From contig JALBYC010000002.1 of assembly GCA_023212645.1 (NCBI GenBank), positions 1 through 64,000 on the forward strand: a stretch of 64,000 nucleotides of DNA, written 5' to 3'. Below the pieces are notes generated by a model. That model was not told the origin of the DNA. It worked only from the letters and a program-made list of their open reading frames with translations, and ran no database searches. The stretch is from Farysia itapuensis. Lineage: Eukaryota > Basidiomycota > Ustilaginomycetes > Ustilaginales > Ustilaginaceae. Positions 9,791-19,839 of this stretch are shown in pieces (position 1 is the first letter of the stretch; each line of letters starts with the position of its first letter). The translations under genes and the position numbers were made by a program.

Positions 9791-12016
9791 ATGAAAGCAA
9801 CCAAGATGAAGCAATCTCCCAGCTCATCCAATGGAGGCCTTGCGGCCGATTCAGTCGCGAGCGCTGGCAGCAGCACCCATCCGGGCTCGACCAAGATTCT
9901 TGCCTGCGTTGCATGTCGCAACAGTAAGGTCAAATGCCACTCGGATGGGCCAGGTACCTGCAAACGTTGCCTGGAGCATCGTCTGACCTGCATTCGACCA
10001 GAATATCAGCGGCTGAAGAAGGTCAAGGCTAATCTGGCCCGCTTTCAGCAAGGATCCACGGTTACCAAAGACATCGAGAGCAAGGCAGTCTCCGACCTAG
10101 ACGACTCCATTGATGAAGGCTACGAAAAGCCGCCACCACCACCGCAAGAGTCACCCACAGTATTGTTCAGTAGCAATGCTCTCTACGGAAGGTCCGCACA
10201 ACTGCTCTCCAACTTACATATAGTCCGCCCAGACGTACGTCCTGACTGGGATCCCGTCTCGGTCGGAATCATGGATGTCCAGACAAGTCGCGAGCTGTTT
10301 ACAACCTTCATGGTCAAGCTTGAGCCGCTCCTCTCCTTCTTTGACCCTCGGATCCATTCTTACGACTACGTGAAACGCAGCTCGAGCCTGCTCTTCAGTA
10401 CCATGTGCTGGCTGGCAGCCACCGTATCGCAAATCCCATCGGCAGCCCGCATTATGCATCAGCTCAAAGCTCACATTGACAACGTACTTTTGCCAGCTAT
10501 CTATTGCCACAATCTGCGCTCTGTCGAAATTGCGCAAGGCTTCCTGATGCTGGCTGCCTACCTTCGTCCGGCGCAGAATCCTTCGGAAGACCGATCCTGG
10601 ACATTGTTGGGACATGCTATCCGTACCGCCACGGATCTCGACATGCACAGCCGTGTCTTGTCCACATCTCAGAATCCGCAGCACCAGCACTTTTCCGCGG
10701 CCGACACGGATTCCAATGCGTCCCCTTCGTCGCCGCTCAACCTGTCGGACCCCTCTGTGTCTAAGTCTGAGATTTGGCACCAACGGAACAAGGAGAGGGC
10801 GTGGATGCACATCTGGCTTCATGAAGCTTCGTCGTCCCAATACACAGGTCGAGTCTCGCTTTTGGCAAAAGACCCTATCATCGACGCTTCGCGGAACTGG
10901 CATCTACACCCGGAAGCACTTCACACTGACGTCGTCTTTGTGGCACTCATCCAGCTGCGTACGCTGCTTGCGCAGAACAAGGAGCTGTTCCGCCTACTGA
11001 GCAGCACTGAAACTGCTAGCATGCAAACTACAAATGGCCAAGCATACGACTACTCCCGCGACGGTCCGAACAAACGAGCAAAACACTCGCACAAGTCGGA
11101 AGTCACCGACCGGGACTCGTCGTGGATCCGACATTACTTGGACCGCTGTCATCGCGATCTCACCTCCTGGGAAGAACGCTGGGTGGGTGGTGCCGTTCGT
11201 TCAGGATCGCAGCCACGACCTTTGCGTTTGGAGCTTGGCTCGCTGTACATTTGCTATGCACGCATGCAGCTCTTGTCGTTACCGCTACAGTCACCGCTGC
11301 TGCAGCAGTCTCTTACCACACGTATCGTCTCTGACTTGCACACAGTCTCTATGCGCTACCTCGAAGATTTCCTAGAGCGGACGTCCCCGCAGCGGCTAGC
11401 CTACTCGTACAACTCGATTTGCGTTACAGCAACCTATGCCGTTGTGATTGCGCTGAAGCTAACGAGGCTAGCACCAAGCTATCCGTTTATTGATTCGCAG
11501 CGCATCTTGCAGTTTGTCACCCAAGTCTCAAAGTATCTTCGCGAGGGCGGGAACATGACAGAGCACCAGAACGGATCGAGCTTGTCGTACGCTCGATACA
11601 TTGACCAGTTGCTGGACAAGGAGAACAGCAGTAATCCAAACAGTTCCAACAGCAACGTCAGCAGCGTAGAGAGCGCTTCGGTCACTAGCGCACATGACGG
11701 CAGTCGTGATGGCCACATGGGACACACTCCGGCCATGCCAGCTACGCACGAGCAGCAGCCTTTATATCCAGCAACAGCCACCACTCGCACCTTTGCTCCG
11801 CTGGCTAATTCTACGCCCGTACAACAACCTGGCGCATTCGGCCCCACTCTCATGTCCAGCCCGTACCCATCGACCTACCAAACAGCTCCGAACGACGGCA
11901 ATCTTCCACAGTGGAGCTTCCTCGCCAACGACCCCGAGTTGTTCGCATGGGCCCGGTCCTTCCTGGATGACGAGCTTGACATCCCCGCACCACCCACCAA
12001 CGCCTCCTTCTACTAG
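9791..12016 (+). CDS. Zn2Cys6 fungal transcription factor
   Basis: A Gal4-type binuclear zinc cluster lies at residues 39-67 (Cys 39, 42, 49, 57, 60, 67; spacing CX2CX6CX7CX2CX6C), with basic residues between the second and third Cys (RNSKVK). A basic linker follows (RLKKVKANLARF). The middle of the 741-residue protein has helical segments matching the fungal-specific transcription factor domain: a region around LLSFFDPRIHSYDYVK, then the block RSWTLLGHAIRTATDLDMHS. The C-terminal third is Ser/Asn-rich. I chose the ATG at 9791. The frame is open back to an ATG at 9614, but that stretch reads like CT-rich leader. The gene is convergent with a sugar transporter 114 bp away. A link between the two is possible but unsupported. 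Confidence 0.9.
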   Translation: MKATKMKQSPSSSNGGLAADSVASAGSSTHPGSTKILACVACRNSKVKCHSDGPGTCKRCLEHRLTCIRPEYQRLKKVKANLARFQQGSTVTKDIESKAVSDLDDSIDEGYEKPPPPPQESPTVLFSSNALYGRSAQLLSNLHIVRPDVRPDWDPVSVGIMDVQTSRELFTTFMVKLEPLLSFFDPRIHSYDYVKRSSSLLFSTMCWLAATVSQIPSAARIMHQLKAHIDNVLLPAIYCHNLRSVEIAQGFLMLAAYLRPAQNPSEDRSWTLLGHAIRTATDLDMHSRVLSTSQNPQHQHFSAADTDSNASPSSPLNLSDPSVSKSEIWHQRNKERAWMHIWLHEASSSQYTGRVSLLAKDPIIDASRNWHLHPEALHTDVVFVALIQLRTLLAQNKELFRLLSSTETASMQTTNGQAYDYSRDGPNKRAKHSHKSEVTDRDSSWIRHYLDRCHRDLTSWEERWVGGAVRSGSQPRPLRLELGSLYICYARMQLLSLPLQSPLLQQSLTTRIVSDLHTVSMRYLEDFLERTSPQRLAYSYNSICVTATYAVVIALKLTRLAPSYPFIDSQRILQFVTQVSKYLREGGNMTEHQNGSSLSYARYIDQLLDKENSSNPNSSNSNVSSVESASVTSAHDGSRDGHMGHTPAMPATHEQQPLYPATATTRTFAPLANSTPVQQPGAFGPTLMSSPYPSTYQTAPNDGNLPQWSFLANDPELFAWARSFLDDELDIPAPPTNASFY

Positions 12017-12130
12017 ATACCAATCCACACCACAAAAGAGTTCCAAAGTCACGAGAAATGAAGTTGATTGATTAGCAAGGGTACTTGTGTGTGTTGAGCA
12101 GAAAAATTGTACAGAATGTAGGAAAAGACT

Positions 12131-13750
12131 CTATGCCACCTGTAGGGGGTTGGCCTTGTTCTTTTCAGTCTCGTCGGGAAGTGCGGAAGGGGAGTTGTTC
12201 CACTCTCCAATCTCGGAGCCCTGAGTACCTTCCTTCTCCTTGATCTGGTCACGGGAGGTGTAGCCTTCGGGAACCCACTTGGTCGAGGACCAAGCCTTGC
12301 ACTTGGGGTCGCAGTACATGGCATCGACTGCCTCTAGGGTCAGATCGGATGTCTCGTACACGAACAGGTATGCAATGATGCAGTTGGCCAAGTTGCAACC
12401 GGCAAAGATGAAACCATACGAAAAGTAGATGGAGTCGGCAATGGGCTGCGAGAAGAAGCTGATAAGGAAGTTGGAAATCCAGTTGCAGAGTGTAGCGATG
12501 GAAGCCTGCTTAGCTCGAGTGCGGTAGCTGAAGGTCTCGCCGACAAAGATCCAAATACCTGGTGCCCAAGTGGAAGCGTAGCCGAGAATGAACATGCAAG
12601 CCGAGACAATCAGGAGTTTGCCGACCTCGTTGGAGACCTCTTGCGGTTGAGGACCGCCAACCACACCTGCGATAGCAAACACAAACAGCCAGAAGGACTG
12701 CCAGGCGGCTCCAATGATCAGAGGCCATCGACGACCGAATCGCTCCATAATGTACAGGCCGAGGAAGGTGCAGGCAAAGTTGACCGCTCCGAGAATCACT
12801 TGAGTGACAAACGAGTCACTCAGGCCGACCGACTGGAAGATGGCAGTGCCAAAGTAGAAGAAGTAGTTTGCACCGGTAAATTGTTGGCCAGCTTGCAGAA
12901 CCATGCCCAAGAGGGTTCGGTAAAGCGTCTTGTTTTGAGTTTTGAAGCAGTCGAGCCAGGAAGCCTCCTCCAGGTGCTCGTCAGCCTTGACGGCAGCAAC
13001 AATGTCGCGGTATTCGGCCTCAACCCAAGGGTTGTTATCACCGTAGCTGGCACCACGAACAGCGGCACACGACCTGTACGCCTCTTCGTTACGGCCGCGA
13101 GCTGCAAGCCATCGAGGTGACTCTGGGCACAAAAAGATACCTACAGCCAGGATCGTGGAAAAGACGAGGCCGAGTGCGATAGGAACACGCCATTCGGCAG
13201 AATTGCCATATCCTCGCGTGCCAATGTTGGTGCAGTACGCGAGCAAGATACCAAGAGTGATGAACAACTGATAGGTTCCGACCAAAGCACCTCGAACCTG
13301 TCTAGGCACGGTCTCCGATTGGTAGAGCGGCACTGCAGCCGAAAGAGCTCCGACACCCAGGCCAGTGATCAGTCGGCCAATAGCCACTTGATACCATGCG
13401 TAGAAGGCTGTCACCTGGACAATGACACCAATGTCAAAGACGATGCATTCCACAATCATGGCCCATCGTCGCCCGAGTCGATCAGCCAGGGGGGCGCCGA
13501 TAAGGACACCAATGGCAGTTCCAACACTGAGGAGGGAGACCAGAGTACCCTCGAGCCAAGGGTTCCAGTCCTTTCCGCCCACAGCAGAGGGGTCGTCAAT
13601 CGTGGCGAAACGAGCTTTGAAGTCCTCCATGGCAGTAAGGCCCGAAATTTGACCCGTGTCCCAACCGAAGAGGAAACCTCCCATGGATGCCAGCATGGCA
13701 ATGACGAGGGTCAGGAAGCCGATAGGCGTTCCTCGAACCTGAAACGTCAT
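12131..13750 (-). CDS. MFS sugar transporter (sugar porter family)
   Basis: Membrane symporter or facilitator of the sugar porter family, 539 residues with about 12 predicted transmembrane segments, intronless. Signatures are GFLFGWDTGQISG in TM1, DRLGRRW in the loop after TM2, GRLITGLGVGALSAAVPLYQSE around TM4-5, PESPRWLAARGR before the central loop and ERFGRRWPLIIG in the second half. The usual PETKG motif after TM12 is replaced by YETSDLTLEAVDAMY, as in some divergent fungal members. The sequence cannot give the substrate; hexose uptake or sensing is the broad expectation. Its 5' side faces a very long intergenic region, consistent with complex nutrient regulation. Confidence 0.93.
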   Translation of the reverse strand: MTFQVRGTPIGFLTLVIAMLASMGGFLFGWDTGQISGLTAMEDFKARFATIDDPSAVGGKDWNPWLEGTLVSLLSVGTAIGVLIGAPLADRLGRRWAMIVECIVFDIGVIVQVTAFYAWYQVAIGRLITGLGVGALSAAVPLYQSETVPRQVRGALVGTYQLFITLGILLAYCTNIGTRGYGNSAEWRVPIALGLVFSTILAVGIFLCPESPRWLAARGRNEEAYRSCAAVRGASYGDNNPWVEAEYRDIVAAVKADEHLEEASWLDCFKTQNKTLYRTLLGMVLQAGQQFTGANYFFYFGTAIFQSVGLSDSFVTQVILGAVNFACTFLGLYIMERFGRRWPLIIGAAWQSFWLFVFAIAGVVGGPQPQEVSNEVGKLLIVSACMFILGYASTWAPGIWIFVGETFSYRTRAKQASIATLCNWISNFLISFFSQPIADSIYFSYGFIFAGCNLANCIIAYLFVYETSDLTLEAVDAMYCDPKCKAWSSTKWVPEGYTSRDQIKEKEGTQGSEIGEWNNSPSALPDETEKNKANPLQVA

Positions 13751-15622
13751 GGTTGAGGCTAAGGTGTCTTGAGCAAGCGGGTGTGGAGTGGGTTGGGAAA
13801 GCTGAGCAAACGCTCACAAGGTTTGGAGAGATGGAGGAAGTTGGGGAAGAGATTGGATGAGGGATGTATTTATGTGGTGCAATGCTGACGCCAAGAGCAA
13901 CCTGTTGACAGGGAGCGGCGACAGAAATTTTTCTTTGTTTGACGCTCCGCATGTTGACCGCGTTTAGCGATCGGCAAAGCTGGGGGAGGCTTTAGCCGTC
14001 ACCTCTGTCCAAGGCTGGAACACGATTGCCGAAGAGAGATGTGCCGTCATCCTTTCATGTCTCGCTGTGTGTTCGGTTGTTGCAATGCGTTCCTGTGCAA
14101 TGATGCACCCCATCAACCGAAGCGACCCCCGACCGGTCAGGAAAGCGTGATGGAGTCATGGAGCCCCTCTGAGGGCGTCACATGTTTGTGCGCAGATGAG
14201 TTGCAAATTTGGGGGATGAGCTCGCCTGTTCGGATGTGTCCTCCGACAAGGTAGAGTTGCATCACAGACAATCACAGATCTGGTGCCGTTTTCATCAGAT
14301 GCGTCGTACCGTCGAAAGTCAATTCGGAGAATAAGGGCAGCCAAGTAGAAAAAATTACATCATTGTGCTGACCGAAATCAAAATGAGCCGGATTCGCGGA
14401 TGCCAAAACCCTTTCTAACTGGTCACGACAATATCCGCTGCGCATAAAGCACATGCATCGCCTTGGTCCGATCAATCCCGAAAACTGTAGCTTTCACCAG
14501 CACAGGCTCAGCCCCAAAAGGTGATATCTATCTCGATCTTGGACGGAGAGTCGTGTGGGTGTGAGATGTGGGGGCATTGGAGCAACATACGCGTCAAGGG
14601 GTAATGACGTCGAGTCTGGCTTGGAATCGCCGATGTTGCACGACAGTTGTCGTGCTCGGCTGGAGCAGCTGCCATCCCCTTTTTCTTGTACCTGTTCCAC
14701 AAGTGCGCGTCGGGCTGTTCCTTAAAGTTCGCGTGGTCGTCTTATGCCGTGTGAACCTCGTTCGTTCATGCGAGTGACGCTTCTTCTCTCCACAGCGCTG
14801 ACAAGTAAGTTGCTCCAAGATGCGTCGGACTTGGCAAAGCTTGAGCTGCCAAGGCCCCCCGCAAAATCACAATGTGTCTGACGTGTTGGCATGAACTGGT
14901 CTGTCCGCCTCACATCGCATGCTGTGCATGCTGTGTCTGTAAGATCCGTCTTTGGCCGTGAGCTTCGTCGCTTGCAGCTTTGAGCAGCAAGCCCTCTCCC
15001 GAAAAAAGTGAGGATTTGTGGGGCAATGACGCGTAGTAATTGTATTGACTGGCTAAAAACTGTAGCCCAAAGTAATTGTAATGAACGTGCCTAAACGCAT
15101 CTCACATCCCAATGTGAGTCTGCGTCGAACACTCTCTCTCACTTGTCGATCTTTTTCTTCTGTTGAGCTGCTTCGCATTCCACTCACTTCTCAAGCTACG
15201 CAGCTCGATCGTATTTGGCAGCATCGAGAAAGTAACGTCCAGAGTGCCAGCCTGTAGCATCTTCAAGCTTATCCTGCCAACTGCTCCGACAAGGTTTCGC
15301 ATCATTCCGACGTGCACAGGTCCACTTTCACCGCCTTGGCACGACCGTCTTCGCTCCTCTTGTTGCTCCCACTTCCGTCTCCTCTCGGCATCGACCTCCT
15401 GGGACCTACACCATCCTCCAACCTCTCTCATCTGTCTCAAGCTCTCTCGATCACTCATCGCATGCGCGACGCCAATCTCATCCGGTGCACGCCCCAGTAA
15501 GCGCCTGGATCAGTCAAGCAGCGCATGCCTTGATCCACGCATCAGTACCACAACCGCGCCACAATTGTGATTGACAGTCTGAGGCGCTGAGTCGTACACA
15601 GACGCAACCCCCCTAAGCCATC
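13751..15622. promoter_or_regulatory. 1.9-kb divergent regulatory interval, transporter / C2H2 factor
   Basis: The longest non-coding stretch in the window lies between two divergent starts. ORFs here are short and mutually contradictory. The part near the C2H2 gene (about 15120-15470) is strongly pyrimidine-rich on the plus strand, typical of a fungal promoter or long 5' leader. Nearer the transporter are several GGGG-containing boxes. No tRNA or repeat was recognised. Confidence 0.5.
14164..14680. promoter_or_regulatory. Possible STRE (CCCCT) and CRE-like sites
   Basis: CCCCT or its complement occurs at 14164-14168, 14597-14601 and 14676-14680. A TGACGTC core (seven of eight bases of the palindromic CRE) follows the second at 14605-14611. 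These match yeast stress-response and ATF/CREB sites, but such short words occur often by chance. Confidence 0.25.
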
Positions 15623-18600
15623 ATGGAAGCAGCACCTGCACATCCACCAAACTTTATCTACCATGACACACTTGCGCCACAAGATTCAACTGCTCATGGT
15701 TCCCTTTCCACCACATCCTACAACCAAGATCTTCCATACAACGGAACCATGAAACCAGATCCGTCCGCTGCTGACGGCTACCCCTCGGTGTATGAGCAAC
15801 CTCATCCGCTCATGTATCGCGGCACCGAGCAAATGCGCGCGTATATGCCGCCCAATCAGTCATTACATCATGACTCCGCCTACTACCGTCACGAACGGCC
15901 TTTGCCACCGCCGACTTCCGCCAACGCCGTACAGCATTCGACATTTCTGTCAAATTCACGTGACCGAGATCTCGCAAGGGATACATCCCACTTGCGCAAA
16001 GCAGATGCTGACCCTCAACAGCCGGCTCGCAACAAACGGCCGCGCAAGTCTTCTGACGACACTGCACTTGCATCCAGAGCCGAAAGAGATTCTGGCAGCG
16101 GCAATGACGAATCCGCATCAAGCAAATTGCCCAACAAGATGGATGCAAGCGGAAACGTCACCATGTTTCAGTGTCGGGGCTTTGGCGATTGCAGGATGGT
16201 CTTCACCCGCAGCGAACATCTCGCGCGACACGTTCGCAAGCACACCGGTGAAAGGCCATTTCGATGCCATTGTAGCAAAGCTTTCTCACGTCTTGACAAT
16301 CTTCGTCAGCACGCTCAGACAGTGCACGCCGACATGGCTGAACGTAACGAATTGATGATGCAGGAATTGTCTGCGTTACACGCCTCTCTGGCCCAATCCG
16401 CCGCGCAAGCACAACATGCTCACGCTCAGGTTCTTGGCAAGAGCAGCTCACCAGTCAACGTCGTTGTCAGCAATACTCAGGCAAGCAAGAAGGGCAAAGC
16501 AAACTCAAAGGCACCTTCAAGGTCGGCAAAGTCGTCTGCCGTGTTGACCGTCGTACCATCTCAGCATTCCACTGCTGCATCTGATCATGACTCCAAATTG
16601 TATGGCACTTCTGGTGAATTCATTGCCTCAAACGATGCCATTCCACCAGACTCTGGGCCGCGATTTGCTCCTGCTCATGCACATATGGCGAATTGGTCTG
16701 GCAATGCATCCCATTTGGTTCCCACAGTGCAACATCCAGCTGACATGCAAGCTTCACCTTTCGACCCCGTCAACCATCGACCCTCGGTCACAATCGATGG
16801 CTCATACCCGGCAGTCAATGGTTCTGGCCATTATGTCTCAGAAGCATTAGCCCGTGGAAATGATGCAGGCCACTATGTTCGCGGACCTGACGGACCTTAC
16901 TTGCCTGACCCACACAATCCTCATATCGACCAAATAGACCGCTACCAGTCGGGCTTTGAGCCCTTTCCCAAACCAGTCGAGCTCGGGCAGCGCCGTTCCC
17001 TGGCGGGCATTCACCCGTTCGCCGTGCCACAAGCTGCTTGGCAGCCTCAGGAAAGAGTCCAGAACGGCCTGCCGCTAGAGACATCGCTTGCTGGTAGTCA
17101 ATATCCACCTTCAGGTTCAGCGGAAGAATACACTCCTTCCTTCACCGATCCTTTTTGGAGGCGTCCAAGCATTCCTGCGCACGAGGACGCCTATCTTCTG
17201 CCATCGAATGGCGAGACGCACGCTCCTGCGCCCAGGTCTAACTACGAATCGACATTGTCCGCTCATCTTCACATGAGAACTCCTACTGTGGCCAATCGTG
17301 CTCACAGCCCTCCACCTTCCCGCGGCAAATACCGTTCCTCGTTCGATGCGGGCTCTGCGCCGTTGCTTCCGCCGCCAGGCAGCTCGTACGGTCGTCCGCC
17401 TGGAAGTTCACACAGTAATCGCCCCATTACCCCGTACGATCGTCCAGTCTTACCGCCTCTATCTTCGCTGACTCCGAGCGCAAGCCGCCCAGCGACGGGA
17501 ATGATGAGTTCCAGTCGACCAGGCTCTGTGTCTGGATACGGCAATGGCGTTCCCTCTCACAGACTGCCAAGCATCGACCAACAACTTTTAGCCACCTCGG
17601 CGGAATTGGACAAGGATGATGGAGCGAGAACCGGTGGCGCAAGGCCATACACCAGTCCGGCTGTTGGCTTTGAGGTCCAAAGCGACGGTTCCTTGCTGAC
17701 AAAACCTTTCCTGCCGCCGTCTTCCCTCCGAGTCTCGAACCGCAGCTCGTTCAGCGCTGCGACAGATAGAGCCGAGTTGATCAAACCTGATGGCGCAAAC
17801 ACACTGGCGGCACCATCGAGCAACACTGGTCGTCGTCCTCTGACTTCGGGCAACCCATCGGGTAGCAAAGCGCGTTTCTCACAGAGCGGAGCACCTGAAC
17901 TTCCATCTTTGTCTAGCACCTTGGCATCGATGGATGATCGCATAGATGCGCGTGGCTCCAGGCGCGGATCGCTTCACGAGCTTGCGCAGGGACAGAGGGA
18001 TGCAGATGCTCAAGGAAGGTTGAAGAGCAGCAGCTCGGATGTGCGGACGAGCCCAACCAACAATGCTTCCCCGTTCATGTTCCAGCCACCGCCTCTGCCG
18101 CGCGAGGGTGGGGTGCGCGACTTTGCCATGCCGCCTGGCTCGCGACAAGGACAGAATACGGGTGATCGTCCAAGGAGTAAAGCGGGACTGGATTGGCGAA
18201 GGCCCGGATCAAGTACCACGGCCCCGGATGCCCACATGATTTCCGGCAGATTAGGATCTAGCAGCGGCACACTGGGCTTCTGGGGCGAAGCAAGGTCACG
18301 CCCGGGATCAAGAGGAGATCCTGGCGCCACAAAAGGACCGACTCTTCCGCCGCTGCATAATTCGCTTGCAGAAGGAGGTCATCCCACTTTGAGCTCAAGA
18401 CGAGACATAAGCAGCACAGACGGCAAGATGCTCTGGGCACGCCCTGCCACTTCCGCAGATGTTTCAGCGCGACGCCCAGGTGACCAGAGTCACCGACGCA
18501 ATCGAGCGTCTGATGATGAGGATTACCAAGCGCCCGAGGGCGAGGGTGTGGATCGAAGACACTCGCTCAACAACCAGTACCGAGAAGCTCCTCGCACGGG

Positions 18601-18709
18601 ACTAAGCCGACGACCTTCGACCTCTGCCGGCGCAGGCTCTACTCGGTTTGAGCCCAATATCCATGCCAAGCCCAGGTCTGCCAGTCCTGCCTCGCACCTC
18701 GCTGCATAA
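15623..18709 (+). CDS. C2H2 zinc-finger transcription factor
   Basis: A 1028-residue intronless protein with two adjacent C2H2 fingers at about residues 184-235. The first uses Cys184, Cys190, His203 and His207 ([21 protein letters not shown]). After a TGERPF linker comes a second finger with the unusual Cys-X-Cys pair 215/217 and His230/His235. The finger order and the SRLDNLRQH recognition helix resemble fungal Msn2-like stress and development regulators, but I cannot assign a named orthologue. The rest is low-complexity Ser/Pro/Gly-rich sequence. The start is the ATG at 15623 in a good context (ATCATGG), after a long pyrimidine-rich leader. Its 3' end converges with the Tm-1-type barrel gene 87 bp away. 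Confidence 0.9.
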   Translation: MEAAPAHPPNFIYHDTLAPQDSTAHGSLSTTSYNQDLPYNGTMKPDPSAADGYPSVYEQPHPLMYRGTEQMRAYMPPNQSLHHDSAYYRHERPLPPPTSANAVQHSTFLSNSRDRDLARDTSHLRKADADPQQPARNKRPRKSSDDTALASRAERDSGSGNDESASSKLPNKMDASGNVTMFQCRGFGDCRMVFTRSEHLARHVRKHTGERPFRCHCSKAFSRLDNLRQHAQTVHADMAERNELMMQELSALHASLAQSAAQAQHAHAQVLGKSSSPVNVVVSNTQASKKGKANSKAPSRSAKSSAVLTVVPSQHSTAASDHDSKLYGTSGEFIASNDAIPPDSGPRFAPAHAHMANWSGNASHLVPTVQHPADMQASPFDPVNHRPSVTIDGSYPAVNGSGHYVSEALARGNDAGHYVRGPDGPYLPDPHNPHIDQIDRYQSGFEPFPKPVELGQRRSLAGIHPFAVPQAAWQPQERVQNGLPLETSLAGSQYPPSGSAEEYTPSFTDPFWRRPSIPAHEDAYLLPSNGETHAPAPRSNYESTLSAHLHMRTPTVANRAHSPPPSRGKYRSSFDAGSAPLLPPPGSSYGRPPGSSHSNRPITPYDRPVLPPLSSLTPSASRPATGMMSSSRPGSVSGYGNGVPSHRLPSIDQQLLATSAELDKDDGARTGGARPYTSPAVGFEVQSDGSLLTKPFLPPSSLRVSNRSSFSAATDRAELIKPDGANTLAAPSSNTGRRPLTSGNPSGSKARFSQSGAPELPSLSSTLASMDDRIDARGSRRGSLHELAQGQRDADAQGRLKSSSSDVRTSPTNNASPFMFQPPPLPREGGVRDFAMPPGSRQGQNTGDRPRSKAGLDWRRPGSSTTAPDAHMISGRLGSSSGTLGFWGEARSRPGSRGDPGATKGPTLPPLHNSLAEGGHPTLSSRRDISSTDGKMLWARPATSADVSARRPGDQSHRRNRASDDEDYQAPEGEGVDRRHSLNNQYREAPRTGLSRRPSTSAGAGSTRFEPNIHAKPRSASPASHLAA

Positions 18710-18796
18710 CTCTACCCTTTTGTTCATCATGTTCTTGATGACATGTACAATGACTTTCGCTAGATGGACTTTTCTCACCCCGCGTGCAGTGGCTGG

Positions 18797-19763
18797 CTAC
18801 TTGCGTGTGATTTGCAAATGTTTGAACTGTTTCATACTGTCTTGTAGGGCTACTTCGACGGGTAGGCGTTCCATGCTTGATGCGCCGTAAAAGCCGGCTA
18901 GGCCTGGGACACGATCGAGGACGTACTGGGCGTCGGAAGCGGATGCAACTGGGCCGCCGTGGACGAGGACGAGAGTTTCGGGCGAGATAGAGTGGACTGT
19001 TTCCGTGACTAGGCAAACACAGCGTCAGCTCGGGTGTAGGGTCAAAGGAAGGGGAGCAGAGGTACTCACTGTTGCGCGTCAGGCTGACCGCATCATCGAG
19101 ACTCATGGCCGTCTGGGCACCGATGCTTCCACTGGTGGTCAGCCCCATGTGGGCGACGCAGACATCGACGCCTACCCGTGCCATGCTCTCGGCTTCGGAG
19201 ATATTAAACACATACGGAGTTGTGAGCAGCCCGAGAGCTTTAGCGTGCTTCATCAGCTCGACCTCTGTATCGTAACCCATTCCAGTCTCTTCGAGATTCT
19301 TTCGAAAGTTGCCATCAATCAGTCCGACGGTGGGGAAGTTCTGAATGCCGACAAAGCCAAGATCTTTGAGCTGCCGCAAAAACTTGGGGATAGATCTGAA
19401 AGGATCTGATGCGCAAACACCTGCCAGAACAGGAGTGTGGGTGACCACAGGTAGCACCTCACTGGCCATTTCGACTACAATGGCGTTGGCATCTCCGTAG
19501 GGCATCATCCCGGCCAACGATCCACGACCGGCCATGCGATACCGACCGGAATTGTAGAGGATGATCAGATCTGCCCCTCCCTTTTCGACAAATTTGGCAG
19601 TAAGTCCAATGCCAGCGCCCGAGCCGATGATGGCCCTTCCGCTGCGCGACACTTCTTGGAGTCGTGCCATCGCTTCCCTGCCATCTTTGGGTGGTTCCGA
19701 GTACGACATGGTTCGATGGTGTGCTGTTCTTGCCATTTTCCTGGCGAATTTCGCGGCGTTCAA
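18797..19763 (-). CDS. Tm-1-like TIM-barrel (PEP-hydrolase-like) protein
   Basis: Matches the C-terminal half of tomato Tm-1-type proteins and the bacterial phosphoenolpyruvate-hydrolase-like TIM-barrel family. Conserved blocks include [49 protein letters not shown] and [15 protein letters not shown]. Exons on the minus strand are 19070-19763 and 18797-19008. The 61-nt intron has a GTGAGT donor and splices into a conserved-looking tail ([11 protein letters not shown], then [20 protein letters not shown]). The product has 301 residues, close to the ~280 of bacterial members. The first Met is used here; internal Met residues are also possible starts. The biochemical activity of the family is poorly established. 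It is divergent from, and presumably works with, the UPF0261 gene next door. Confidence 0.9.
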
Positions 19764-19839
19764 CGCTCGAATTTCCCCACACTTCCTTTTTGTTGCCCGA
19801 ACCTGTCAGAGGGGTGCATGCTCGAGCCTATAGGAAGCC
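19764..19839. promoter_or_regulatory. 76-bp bidirectional promoter of the Tm-1-like pair
   Basis: Only 76 bp separate the start codons of the two Tm-1-like half-genes, so the core promoter must be shared or overlapping. No TATA box is evident. Confidence 0.6.

Noticed and set aside
10214..10903. 229-codon ORF antisense to the Zn2Cys6 factor
   Set aside because: It lies wholly inside a convincing gene on the other strand and has an Arg/Val-rich product typical of antisense frames.
15792..16355. 187-codon ORF overlapping the start of the C2H2 gene
   Set aside because: It is frame-shifted over the zinc fingers, which are intact only in the other frame.
18639..18796. Unspliced continuation of the TIM-barrel ORF into the C2H2 gene's 3' end
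   Set aside because: The GTGAGT/TAG intron restores a family-like C-terminus ending at 18797. The unspliced tail is Arg/Pro-rich nonsense overlapping another gene.
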